Assembly (NCBI RefSeq): GCF_037038585.1
Contig: NC_092541.1
Span: 381,445 to 445,444 of the forward strand
Origin: Patagioenas fasciata
Taxonomy: Eukaryota > Chordata > Aves > Columbiformes > Columbidae
DNA length: 64,000 nt
Reading direction: 5' to 3'
Positions 1 through 11,060 of the stretch are shown here, piece after piece. The translations under genes were made by a program, and so were the position numbers. The notes beneath the pieces are model-generated. The model had not been told where the DNA came from, made no database searches, and saw only the letters and a program-made list of their open reading frames with translations. Every line of letters begins with the position of its first letter. Position 1 is the first letter of the stretch.

Positions 1-87
1 GGCAGATGCGGTGCCCTGTTCCAGCACTGTCCCCAAGGGGGCAGCCCTGACCCCCATGGCCCTGGCCATGCACCGGTACCCCCCCGG

Positions 88-272
88 TGCCACTGACCTC
101 GAAGGTGCTGCCCCCCCGTACCCCCCGGTGCCACTGACCTCGATGAAGGTGCTGCCCCCCCGTACCCCCCGGTGCCACTGACCTCGATGAAGGTGCTGCC
201 CCCCCGTACCCCCCGGTGCCACTGACCTCGATGAAGGTGCTGCCCCCCTGTACCCCCCGGTGCCACTGACCT
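88..272. repeat. 44-bp tandem array copying the exon-22 donor site
   Basis: Four extra units start at 88 (41 bp, 3-bp deletion), 129, 173 and 217 and run into the true exon end at 261-286. Read on the minus strand, each full unit contains the last 16 bases of ITGA3 exon 22 (CAGCACCTTCATCGAG) followed by its donor GTCAGT, then a GGTAC/G-run spacer. The array sits in the first part of intron 22. Confidence 0.95.
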
Positions 273-3200
273 CGATGAAGGTGCTGTTCCAGACGCGGGC
301 GCGCACGCTGAGGCTGGCGGGGTGCTGGCTGTGCAGGAGGGGACACTCGAACCAGACGCAGCGAGCGGTGCCCTTGGAGCAGCTCTGGGAGACGGGGGGG
401 TCAGGGGGGAACCAGAGTCCCCAACACACCGGTGTCCCGGTGGGGGTCACGTGTGCCAGACCCCCCACTCACCAGCACCACCTCCGACTTAGTTTTCTTG
501 GCAGTGGCCAGGGTGAGGGGGGGCTCTGCCGGCGGGGGGGCCTCCAGCTCCCGGCGCTGCCGGGACGGAGCCTGCTCCTGCAGCAGCTGGGGGGACGAGC
601 CCGTCAGTGCCCTGCAGCTCTGCCCCCCGCGGCAGTGGGGCAGGGACGCGGCAGTGGGGCAGGGACGCGGCAGTGGGGCAGGGGCGCGGCAGTGGGGCAG
701 GGGCGCGTCTGCGCACAGCAGCGGGGACGAGGTGACTCACGGTGAGGTTGAGCGGGTTGATGACCCCCCCGGGGGGCTGGCAGGTCTCGTTGCCGTTGAT
801 GAGGATCTTGGTGGGGTACAGGAGCCACTTGCCGTTGGGGACCTCGTAGGGCCACTCGAAGCCCAGCAGGATGGTGCCCAGGTCGCCCAGCGACTCGCCC
901 TTGGTGGTCACCTGCGGGGCAGAGCGGGGACGGAGACCGGCGCTCCCAACCCCCCTGCGGGGCAGAGCGGGGACGGAGACCGGCGCTCCCAACCCCCCTG
1001 TGACACCAGCCCCCCAGCTCACCTGGAAGTCGAAGGCGAGGGGGCTGCCCACGTCCTGCTCGCGCTGCATGGCCGACTCCCCCACCACGATCCCGCTGAA
1101 GTGCGACTGGGCGTGCGGGGGGGCTCTGGGGACAGGATGGGGGGACAGGCATGGCAGGGGTAGCGAGCAGCTCTGGGGCTTCCCCTGTCCCATTTATGGG
1201 ACACAGGGGGCTGTACCCCCTCATACAGCCAAGCGCGGGGGGACAGGGGCGCGGGGGGGCCGGGGGCACAGCCCCCGCACTCACACGCTCAGCGAGGACT
1301 GGATGCTGTACTCCACCAGCAGCCTGGCCAGCACCGGCCGCAGCTCCTCCTGGGTGCTTTGCCTGCCGAGGCTCCGGGTCAGCATCCCCCACCAACAGCC
1401 CCCTGGAGCTGCAGGAGCCCCGTCCTGCCCCCCAGACCCCCCCGCCTTCCCAGCCAGCGCCGCTGTGGACACGAGCCCGACCCCCCGCCGCAGACACGAG
1501 CCCGAGCCGGTGCCGCGGACACGAGCCCGAGCCGGTGCCGCGGACACGAGCCCGACCCCCCGCCGCGGACACGAGCCCGACCCCCCGCCGCGGACACGAG
1601 CCCGACCCCCCGCCGCGTCTGCCCCGGGCAGAGCAGGACCCGCGCCAGGCCCCCAGCCCACTCACGTGGACAGGTCCAGCCACACCGGCACCTCCCGCGT
1701 GTCCAGCGTGATCCCGATGGCCTCGAAGGTGATGATCAGCTCTGCCTGCGGCACGGGGACCGCGAGCCGCTCAGCCCAACCCCACCGGCTGCCGGGCCCC
1801 AAAAATGGCTGAGGGAGCCGGGGGGACACTCACCCTCTGGTTCCTCTTAAAAGGGTTGCCCAGCTCGCACAGCACCGTCTCTGCAAAGGTGCAGGCTCCG
1901 CTCTGGGGACAAAGAACGGGAGGGTGAGGAGCGTCCTGGCAAAGGCCGCCCCGGTGCTGGGGGACGCCGGGGGCGCCGGCGCGTACCGGGCGCACGGAGG
2001 AGGGCAGCAGGCTGGGCGGCGCGGTGACGTTGAGCAGCGCCTCGTGCGCGTCCTCGCCGTTGGCGGGCGAGCTGGGCGCGTTGGTGATGTTGATGCTCAG
2101 GTGCAGCTTCCGCACGTCCCGGCTGTACTGCAGCACCTGCGTCCCGTTCAGCCTGCGCAGGGACGCCCGCTCAGCGCTGGGGGACGCCCGGCGCGACGGG
2201 GACCCTGGGGCTGCGGGACGGGCGGGGGGGACCGGAGGGACCCGCTGTCACCTGGGCAGCGGCTGGTTCTGCTCGGTGACGAAGCTGCTCTGGAGCTGCA
2301 GGTTGCTGTAGCACTTGTTGTCGGAGCCGCACTCCTTCTGGAACTCGATCTGGAGGGACAGGGATGTCCCCGTGAGCCCTGTGCCGCTCCAGGCCAGGCC
2401 CGGGGGGGCCTGCAGCTCCGTGCTCCCCACCTTGGTCTCGTTCTGGTGGGACTGGTCCTGGTTGAGGACGGGGAAGGCGTCGAGTGAGTGGGGACCCAGC
2501 TGGAACTCCCTGCTCTTCTCCAGCAGCGAGTAGTTCATGGAGAGCACGATGGGGTGCAGCTTGTCACGGATGTTGTCCTGGGGGGGCAGAAACCACAGCA
2601 AAGCTCTGACCCACAGCACACCCCCCAGCTCCGGCCACGGCCAGGCACCAGGACCCAGCAATCGCTACAGGATGGGCGGGTGGACGGACAGACGGACTGC
2701 CGCCGCGCACAGACGGACTGCCGCCGCGCACAGACGGACTGCCGCCCCGCACAGACGGACTGCCGCCTCTGCTCCTGGCCCCGCTGTTCCCAAGACCCTC
2801 AGCACCCCGCACCATCCCTCTCCCAGCAGCTCGGACACACACACACAGACACACACACACACGCAGACACGCAGACAGACACGCAGACAGACACGCAGAC
2901 AGACACACACGCAGACAGACACACACGCAGACAGACACACACGCAGACAGACACACACGCAGACAGACACACATGCAGACAGACACACACACACGTGTGC
3001 ACTTGCACACTCACCAGCAGCAGCAGCTCCTTGGATTCACAGCGGGTCTCGGGCATGGAGAAGGTGCCGTGGTAGGTGGCAGAGTGGGTCCCCAAAAACC
3101 GGACCCGGGGGGCGTGCCGGTCCCTGTCTGCCTCCAGTGTGTACTGCAGGGCTGGGGGGACGGGGTGTCGCACACGCGTGTGCCTCCAACACATCCCTTG

Positions 3201-6200
3201 CACACGCACACCCCTTGTGTGCACAATGTGCACGTGCCCACGTGCCAACACGTGTGTGTGCGTGTGCGCCCTCCCCAAGTGCGTGCTCGCACCCCACGCG
3301 CGCGCCCTTGCATGAGTGCTGGGCCCCCCCCAACGTGCACATGAGCGCTGGGGCCCCCCCCGCTGCACCCCCGGGCACTCACTGATGTTCTCCCTGTAGG
3401 CGGGGTCCCCGGCGCTCTGGTTGTAGGAGAAGCAGACGGTCACCGTGATGCTGGGGGGCAAAGGGGCCGTGAGCGGAGCCGCCAGCACCAGCACCGCGGC
3501 GCCACGCACGGGCCCGGCGGGGGGGCTCACCAGGAGTCAGGGGTGCAGCGGGCAGGGTCCACCTTGCTGGGGGTCACCGCGAAGGTCTTGTTGAGGATGT
3601 TGATCACGGGCCGAGCCCTGGGCAGGGATGGGGGTCGGCTGAGCCCCCCGCGGCGGCGCGGACCCCCCCGCGTGAGGAGGGCGGGGACGCAGGGGGGGCC
3701 GCGGGTCCCACCTGAGCAGGACGACCCTCTCGGCCAGGCTGCCCACCAGCAGGTCGGGGTACGAGTTCCCGTCCACGTCCAGCCCCCCGCTCAGCGCGTA
3801 CCCGAAGGTCTGCAGGCCCAGCTCCGACCCGCTGATCACCTGCGGTTTGGGGGGCGCCACCCGTTGCTCCCAGCCCCGCGGACCGGGGGTCACCCGCCCC
3901 GCGGAGGGGCCCCGGGGGCCGTTACCTGCCGGGGCTGGGGCAGCAGCCCCCCCGCGCTGCTGTGGTAGATGTAGACCTTGCCGGGCCCCTCGAACGGCGC
4001 CCCCACGGCGATGTCTGCGGGGACAGGAGCGGGTCAGCCCCTCGGCGTGCCCACCCCCCCAGCGCCCCCCAGCGCCCCCGTACCCTGGAAGCCGTCCTGG
4101 TTGATGTCCCCGATGCTGGCAACAGCGAAGCCGAAGCCCGAGGAGCTGGGGCCGGTGAGGACCAGGCTGGGGTGCGGCTGGAACCCCCCCACCTCGTTCA
4201 TGTAGACGTACACGGCGCCCCCCACCTCCTGCTTGCGCTCGAAGTAGTGGGGGGCCCCCACCACCAGGTCCTGCCACCTGTGGGGCCAAGGGGCCAGCTG
4301 GGGCTGGGGGTGCAACACGACCCCCCACCCCGACACACTGGGAGCAGTGGCGACCCCCAGAGCCATAGAGACAGCTCACCCCAAAACTCCCCCATAGCTG
4401 CGCCCGGGCCCGTGACCCACAGACCCCAGAGCTGCGGGCGCCCCAGCAGAGCCCCCCGCACCCCGCAGAGGCCCGAGCCCCTCACCCATCACTGTTGAGG
4501 TCGGCCAGGGCCACGGCGCTGCCGAAGTAGGAGCCGACCTGCGGGCCGGGGAGCAGGAGGCTGCGGCGCAGCGTCTGCTGGGGGCTGCGGCTCAGCAGCA
4601 GCACGGCCCCCGTGTGCCGGTACCGCGGGGCGCCCGTCACCAGCGTCACCGCGTCCTGCTGCAGCACCGCGCGGCCCACCTCGGCCGTGTACCCTGCACG
4701 GCACGTGTCAGCCGCAGCGCCCGCGCCGCCAGACCCCCCAGGACCCCACAGCCCCCAGCCCACGCTCCCCGCCATGACCCCACAGCCCCCAGCCCACATT
4801 CCCTGCCATGACTCCACGTCCCCCCAACCCATGTTCCCCGCCATGACCCCACATCCCCCCAACCCATGTTCCCCACCATGACCCCACGTCCCCCCCAGAA
4901 CCCATGTCCCCTCCATAACCCACATCCCCCCAACCCATGTTCCCCGCCATGACCCCACATCCCCCCAACCCATGTCCTCCCCCCAGACACCACGGTATCA
5001 CCACTGCACCCCTGCTCACACCATCCCTGGGGGGCTCGGAGCCTCCCTAAACCCCACCCCCCTTTAACACCCATCCCCAAAGTCCCCCCTAAATCCGCCC
5101 CCCAAACCCCCCCTGCCACCCCCACCTATGTAGGTGTTGCCGTTCTTCTCGTTGGGGTAGGAGAAGTCGTGCAGGTCCCACATCTCCCGCTGCAGCATGT
5201 AGTTGGTGCCTACAATGGGGGGGTACCCGCGTGGTGGGGGGCAGCCCCTCGCACGCCCGCAGCACGTGTGAACACACGCGGCCGCAGGCGTGTGCACGCA
5301 CGCGCGTGCCCGGGCACACGTACCCTGCCAGTTGTACGCGCCGGGCGCCCCGAAGTAGATGATGTTGGCGGTGAAGCCGGCGCTGGCGCCCATCTGGCAC
5401 ATGCCGCTCTCGTCGGTGTCGGTGTTGGCGTTGCACATCTCGTGGTGGTACGTCTGCCACTCGTCGCCCAGGTCCAGCCGCAGGTCGTTGCCGCGCACGA
5501 AGCACCGGCCCACCATGCGCCGCTGGTCCTCGCTGCCCGACCACAGCACCCGCGTGTAGCGGTGGGCACAGGCCTGCGGGACCGGCCCTGAGCGCCCGCC
5601 GCGCCAAAACGGGGCCGCGGACACCCCCCCCTCCCCACCCCCGCCGTGTGCCGCAGCGCCACCCCGGCTGCTGCGTCCACAGGGGAGGACGCTGTCCTGT
5701 CACCGCGGAGCTCCCCACGGCGCCAACCCATCCGCACCCACCCGGAGAAGGGTCCCTGCACCCGTCACCCCACAGCTGCTCCAGGGACAGGGGTGACAGG
5801 GGGGTGACGGGGGAAAAGGGGGTGATGGGGAGCCCCTGCCCAGTGCCCCCGCACCGGGGACGCGCGCAGGGCCCATGTGAAAGCACAAGCTGAAGGTGCC
5901 AGCTCGGCACCGCGCACACGAGTGCCGGGAGCCAGGGCAGCGCGTGTAGCGGCGTGCGCTGCACTCACCAGCACCCTCCCCGCCGGCTGCCGCTGGCTGG
6001 CCACCGTCACCCCCAGCCACATGCCGTCGATGATGGCCTTGTCCGGCTCGCCTGGGCGAGGAACAGACAGCGTGAGAGGACGGACCCCCCACCCGAGCCC
6101 GCGTGCTGGGGCGTTCGGGGGTGCCCCGGGGCGCTCACGCACTCTTCAGCTCGATGTCGAGGCGCTGGCAGTCGCTGGTGGAGCCGGTGAGGGGACAGGC

Positions 6201-9200
6201 GTAGACGGCGCCCGTCCGCGTGCCGTTCGTCAGCTCCACATCCTGGGGGGCCCCGACCAGCAGCCTGGGGGGCAGGGGAGGGGGAGGTGGGTGGGCGGTG
6301 GGGGAGCGGCGGGTCCAGCCACCCCAATGCCCTTCGCACCATTTTGGGGGTGCAAAGATACTCAGGCTGCTGCAGGGAGGGGGTGGAGGGACAGACCCTG
6401 TGTGGGGGACAGACAGACGGACATGCTCCTGGCCGGACCCGAGCCCAGCCCGTGCCCACAGCTGGGACCCCCGTCCCGGTGCGGTGGGTCGGGCTGACAC
6501 CCCCAACCCTCGCACGCGGCCCCACGGGAGCCGCTCGGCACAACCCGCTGCGCCAGCACGGCCCCCCCGCTCCGTAAACAGTCCCGGCCAACCTTTGAGC
6601 CGCAGCGAGCGGGCAGCTGCGCCGTGTCCCCGGCGGGCTCAGCCCCCGCGCCAGGAGCGCGTCCCGGGAGACACCCGGGAGCAGGAGCTGGGACCCGCGC
6701 CGGGGGGCACACGGGCACCCCCTGCCCAGCAGGTCCAGGCTTGTCCACCCCCAGGCAGCACCTTCCGGGGTGACTCAGGCTCCTGGGGGGGCACAGGCAG
6801 CCCGGCTGAGTCACGGCGGTGCCACGTGGGGGAGGACACTGGCATCCTGGAGGGGTGCCCAGGCCAGGGATGTGGCACCCACAGCTACACGTGCGCTCAG
6901 CCCCCGGGGGCTCCAAGGAGATGCTGAAGGGACCCCAGCACCCACCTGGATCCCCACCCCAAGGGGAGAGGCTGGGGACCCCTGGGCAGCGGTGATCGGC
7001 GTGCCCGGGGGGCTGCGGAAGGACCAGCGTTTCCACCGGGAGTCCCTGGGGACAGCGGGGACAATGGCGCGAGGAGGCACGGCCATGCGGTGCCAGCGGA
7101 GGAAGCGCGGCCCCCCGGGCAGCGGGATGGGGGCACCAGCACCCAGGTAGCTGCCGCAGCCCCAGGCCCGGCTGCGGGGCACCGGGCAACGAGCTGTGCA
7201 GCTCTCGGCAGTGACAGCCCCGTCCCCGGCGAGGACAGGGACAGGGCGGCCGCCCCATCCAGCGCCGCGGGGCAGGGAGCGCTGGGAGCGCGGGGCCGCG
7301 GGCGCGTCCGGGCAGCGCCGGGCGGCTGAGTCAAAGCCCAGGCGCAGCAGGAATGTGGGGCCCCAGGCGGCCCCCGCCCCGGCACGCCGGGCCCCCGCGC
7401 CCGCCCGGTGACGGGCACCGCCGGCGGCACCGCGCGCCTCAGCCAGATGCGGCAGGTGGGGCGGCGGCGCTGAGCCACAGAAGGGCCCCCGAAGGAGCGT
7501 AACGGGGGGTCCGCGCCCCCCGGAATGCTGGGCTGGGGACACCCAGGAAGCCCAGCGTGCGGTGCGACGGCTCTTCTGACCTGCCCAGCCTGGCACGCAG
7601 CCACCTGCCCCCCAGCCCGAGTGACACGCGGTGACTCACCTGAAGGGGAGGTGACTCAGTGCAGCTGCTGGGACCCAGGGCTGGGGAGAATCGGGGGGTC
7701 CTGCCCCCACCCCGAGCCCCAGCAGGACCCGCAGCCCGGGATGCTGCCCACCCCAGCTCCTGGGGACAGGGACAGGCACGTGGCCCTTCCAGGGGCTCCC
7801 TGGCCAGGATGGGCCCCCAGGCTGCCCGGGTGGTCCTGGCTCAGCCGGACCCTGGCTCCCGGCAAAGCTCTTCCCAGCCGCCATGGCTGCTCAGGGGTCC
7901 CACGGGTCCTGGGGGAAAACGGGCCCGAGCCAAGCGGCTCCGGCGGCTCCTGGCTCCGGCCAAGGCTCCCGGCATGGCAGCCCACCCGCAGGCTCTGCTC
8001 CTGGGGGGCCACGGGATGCCGGGGGCTTCTGAGCCCCACTGGAGCGGGGGGGACGTGCACAGGCGTCCCCACACCCGCGTGCGCCTCAAGGTGCCACCAG
8101 AGCCCAGCTGCCCCGGGACACACAGGAGCCGGGATGCCGGGGCTCCCGCCGCGGGGACGGCTGCACCGGTTTATGGCACCGGTGCTCCCCGGGGGGCACA
8201 AGGAGATGGGCTCAGCCCAGGCCTTGAGCTCGGGCAGCGGAGGTGGAGAGCGGGGGGGCGGGAAGAGAGGCAGGAATGCAGGAGGCCTGGCAGTGCCAAT
8301 GTGCCCCGGCTGGCCGGGGGGGCACGGCGGGGAGCACCTCATCTGCACCACATCCATCCCCCCGTGCTCGGGGGGCGAGCACCAAGGCAGGAGGGGGCTC
8401 CGCACAGCCCCCCGGCCAGCCCTGCCCGCAGGCAGAGCCCAGCTCGGGTGGTTGCGTTGGCAGCGGGGGGGTCCTGACGATCGATCCCCCCCGCCCTGAG
8501 CAGGCAAAGCTGCTGATGCCCACACCAGGAAGGAGGCGGGAGGGGAGGAGATGGTTCCTGGGAGCAGCGAGGGATGGACGGACGGATGTATGGATGGATG
8601 GACGGACGGATGACCCCCCGGGCGCTGGCCCCACATCCGTCCCCCCTCCGCCTGCCAAGGAGCCGCAGCCCCGCAGGACCCGGCCAAGGCGGGGGGGGTT
8701 GGCCGGGCGGGCTCTGGCAATTGGCACAAAACCAGGCAAGGGGGAGGGAAAGACAGAACCCAGCTGGCCCTGCTGCTGGCCCCTCCTCCCACCAACACGC
8801 TGTGCCTCAGTTTCCCTGCGTCTTTCAGGGACCCCCAAACCCGCATGGGTCAGGATTTCCCGGCGCAGCCGGGTCCTGCTAACGCAGCCAAAAGCCAAAC
8901 CCCGCCGTGTCTGAGCGCGGCAGCAGCCAAACCTGGCTCCGGCAGCCAAAGCAGTTTCTTAATCTGAGGGCGGCAGATAAGGCTCCCACCTCACCCTCAC
9001 CTGGCGCGGGGAGGAGCGAGCAAACAAACCTTTGCATGGGCACAGCTCCGGGACACGAAAAACACCTCCGGAGCCGAGGGTGGGGAACGCGGGCGTCACG
9101 GCGGCCGTGCCAGCCCGGCCGGGAAGCAGCTGCCCCCCGGTGCTGCTGAGCATCCCTCCCGCCCCCCAGCAGAGATCATGGGACACCCCCAGTGGGACGA

Positions 9201-10623
9201 TGGCAGCAGGAAGCGTCCCCTTCCTGTCCCACCCGGCTGCGGTGGGGCCGAACCTGCGAGGACGTGCCTGGTGAGCAAAGGGCACGGGAGCTGCCACCGG
9301 GGCTGCGGGGAGCGGGTTTGCCCCCCGCTCAGCACCCTGTCCTGTCCCCGTCCCGATGGGCTCCCAGGGAAGGGGTGCAAATCCCCCGGGGTTTCACGCT
9401 CCGAAGCCTCTCGAGCCCCTGCAGCGCAGCCCCCGCTTCGCCAGCGCCGCGCTCGGACACGCACGGCCCACGTGGCCCACGCCGGGGAGCACGAGCTCCT
9501 GCTGGGCCAGAGCCCCCCAAAACCCCCGAGGCCAAGGAACCTGCGCTGCCAGCGTCTCGGGAAGATGCGCGAGCTGCTCTGTCCCTGTGCCAGCCAGGAC
9601 CTCGACGTCGATGTCCCCCGCCAGCGGCTCCGACACCCCCGGAGCCGGGGAAACCGGCCGTGGACAGGAGCCAGCGCGTCTCCGTGGGGAGGACGGTCCC
9701 CGGGCGCCGGGCCGGCTCCTGCACCCCCGCAGCTGCTCCGCGGGAACGGCCTCGCTCCCGGACCGAGCAACAACAGGCGGGCGAGCGGCCGAAATGCATC
9801 TCTGGAATGCGGAGCAGCAGATGCCCCCGTCCAGCAGCTGCCGCGGGTCCCTCTGCACGGCACAGCGGGCAGGAGGGAGCCCTGGGGTCCCCGCAGGACC
9901 CCCGCAGCCGGAGCTCCACGGAGGCCGAGCCCGCACAAACCTGCGCCCCCCGGGCGAGGAAAACCCGGCACGGCCCCTGCGCCTGCCCCCCCGCACCGAC
10001 ACGCACCTCGGCATCGCACCTCGGGCCGGAAGGGACCGGGGATGCCCGCGGGGCCAGCGGCGGGAGCACCGGAGGAAAAGGGCTTTGTGGGGCTCCGCGC
10101 GGCTGCAGGAACCACAGCTCAACAGGTTCCCCCGGGCCGGAGCTGCCGGAGCCGGGCAGAGCTGCAGGGGGGACACGAGGGGCTGCGCAACCGCCCGGGG
10201 ACATCCCCGCATCCTGAGCTCGGGGCTCCGGGGCCGCTTCCTCCCCCGAGAGACCCCCCCGCACCCACCCCCCCGGCCGCCCCCTCCCCGCAGCTCCTCC
10301 CCCGGCGCACCCCGGGACCTTTGTCCTGTCCGTGGGACCCGCACTCCCCAGGGATCCCCCCCGGCCTGAGACCCCGCTCCCGCCGCAGGGCCCCCCCGCA
10401 CTCACAGGCTCCGCTCCCGCTGCTCGGTCTGCTGGTGCAGCGCTACCGAGAAGCCGAAGAAGCCGCCGGGGGTCGCGCCCTCCTTGAGCACCGGGAAGGT
10501 GAGGTCCAGGTTGAAGGCGGCGGCGGGGAGCAGCGGGAGCAGCGCGGGGAGCAGCGGGAGCAGCGGGAGCAGCCGCCGCAGCAGCCCCGGCAGCGGGAAC
10601 AGCAGCCGCCGCCCTCCCGCCAT
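271..10623 (-). CDS. ITGA3: Integrin alpha-3, 22 exons, 3' end beyond the left edge
   Basis: Laminin-binding integrin alpha subunit, partner of beta-1, at the basal surface of epithelial cells. Coding exons in transcript order: 10406-10623, 6143-6264, 5969-6051, 5324-5573, 5126-5209, 4486-4693, 4084-4277, 3926-4014, 3712-3839, 3531-3617, 3383-3450, 3015-3151, 2431-2577, 2252-2349, 1987-2152, 1834-1902, 1666-1745, 1285-1362, 1023-1125, 741-911, 473-586, 271-384. All have AG/GT borders and the phases close to exactly 936 codons. Residues 1-36 are a Leu/Pro-rich signal peptide before FNLD. Then follow FG-GAP propeller repeats with calcium-type loops DLNSDGWQD (about 318), DINQDGFQD (about 380) and DVDGNSYPD (about 437), the leg domains, and a furin-like site RQRR|ELE (869-873) matching the human heavy/light chain cut. 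Blocks such as [20 protein letters not shown] and [12 protein letters not shown] identify ITGA3 rather than ITGA6 or ITGA7. From recalled human length (about 1,050 aa), about 100 C-terminal residues (membrane span and tail) are missing. Confidence 0.96.
629..708. repeat. 19-bp minisatellite, 4 copies, ITGA3 intron 20
   Basis: Units GGCAGTGGGGCAGGGACGC start at 631, 650, 669 and 688, the last two with A-to-G changes. They lie within the 154-bp intron 587-740. Confidence 0.93.
912..1000. repeat. 43-bp direct duplication carrying the exon-20 acceptor
   Basis: Two near-identical copies begin at 912 and 955 and fill most of ITGA3 intron 19 (912-1022). On the minus strand each copy ends with CTCTGCCCCGCAG, the acceptor of exon 20, so a decoy acceptor sits 43 bases upstream of the used one. 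Confidence 0.93.
1468..1617. repeat. 25-bp minisatellite, 6 copies, ITGA3 intron 17
   Basis: Units begin GACACGAGCCCGA and have CCCCCCGCCGCG or GCCGGTGCCGCG tails, at a regular 25-bp spacing. They occupy half of intron 17 (1363-1665). Confidence 0.93.
2690..2997. repeat. 21-bp minisatellite plus ACACGCAGACAG microsatellite, ITGA3 intron 12
   Basis: Four 21-bp units (AGACGGACTGCCGCC core) at 2690, 2711, 2732 and 2753 are followed by a CA-rich array at 2832-2997 made of ACAC and ACGCAGACAG units. Both lie in intron 12 (2578-3014). Confidence 0.92.
3165..3330. repeat. Alternating purine-pyrimidine CA/TG/CG tract, ITGA3 intron 11
   Basis: Long runs of alternating purine and pyrimidine (GCACACGCGTGTGCC, ACACGTGTGTGTGCGTGTGC) in intron 11 (3152-3382) make a candidate Z-DNA-forming segment. 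A second, shorter tract of the same kind lies at 5265-5322 in intron 4. Confidence 0.7.
4770..4985. repeat. Degenerate C-rich minisatellite, ITGA3 intron 5
   Basis: Six to seven copies of a unit of roughly 31-36 bp contain CCATGACCCCACA and CCCCCAACCCATGTTCCCC. They lie within intron 5 (4694-5125). Confidence 0.88.
6265..10405 (-). other. ITGA3: ITGA3 intron 1 (4.1 kb)
   Basis: GC-rich intron between the signal-peptide exon and the first propeller exon. It has no supportable gene; its open frames are uninterrupted only because stop codons are rare at this GC content. It contains five AP-1 motifs (6771-7658), a GGAT/GGAC microsatellite at 8571-8611, and a rising CpG content towards exon 1. 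Confidence 0.85.
6771..7658. promoter_or_regulatory. ITGA3: Cluster of five AP-1 motifs in ITGA3 intron 1
   Basis: Perfect TGA(C/G)TCA sites lie at 6771-6777, 6807-6813, 7327-7333, 7632-7638 and 7652-7658. The consensus is expected about once per 8 kb in unbiased sequence. AP-1 is a standard activator of epithelial adhesion genes, so an intronic enhancer is a reasonable inference. Confidence 0.5.
10515..10600 (-). repeat. ITGA3: 9-bp repeat encoding the LLP-rich signal peptide core
   Basis: The plus strand shows iterated GCAGCGGGA units inside exon 1. On the coding strand they give repeated Leu-Leu-Pro triplets (residues about 18-33), the hydrophobic core of the signal peptide. Confidence 0.8.
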
Positions 10624-11060
10624 GTCCCGCACCGGCCCGGACCCGCGGCCGCGCCCCACCGGGGCCGGTGCGCTGCGGGGCGGGGCCGGGCGGAGCGCGC
10701 GCCCTTCCGGGCACTCCCCTTAAAGGGGCCGCACACCCCCCGCACCGGGCACCTGCGGGAGGGCGGGGGCCGCCCCGCGCGTGCGCACGGGGGAGGCGTG
10801 GCCACACCTGCGCGTGCACAGCGGGCGGCGGGAGCACGCGCGGTGGCGCAGGCCCCGCCCACGCCCATACCGGGTCGCCCGCCCCGCCCACGCGCGTGCG
10901 CGAGCGCGGGGAATTCCGCTCGTGGGGCGGGTGTGCACGCGACGGTGCGGGCTCCCCCAACCCCGCCCCCAGGATCGGTCCCCACGGGCGGGGAAGGCGG
11001 CGGCAGCTGCAGCATCACCGCGTCCCCCCGGGAGGCGGCAGCGCCGGCCGCCGCGGTCCC
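10624..11060 (-). promoter_or_regulatory. ITGA3: ITGA3 CpG-rich promoter and 5' UTR region
   Basis: CpG-dense sequence immediately upstream of the ITGA3 start codon contains a GC box (GGGGCGGGGCC, about 10676-10687) and no TATA box in a suitable place, so a CpG-island promoter is inferred. An upstream in-frame ATG at 10657-10659 would add 12 residues before the chosen start. The chosen ATG at 10621-10623 puts the hydrophobic core at a normal signal-peptide position. Confidence 0.55.
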
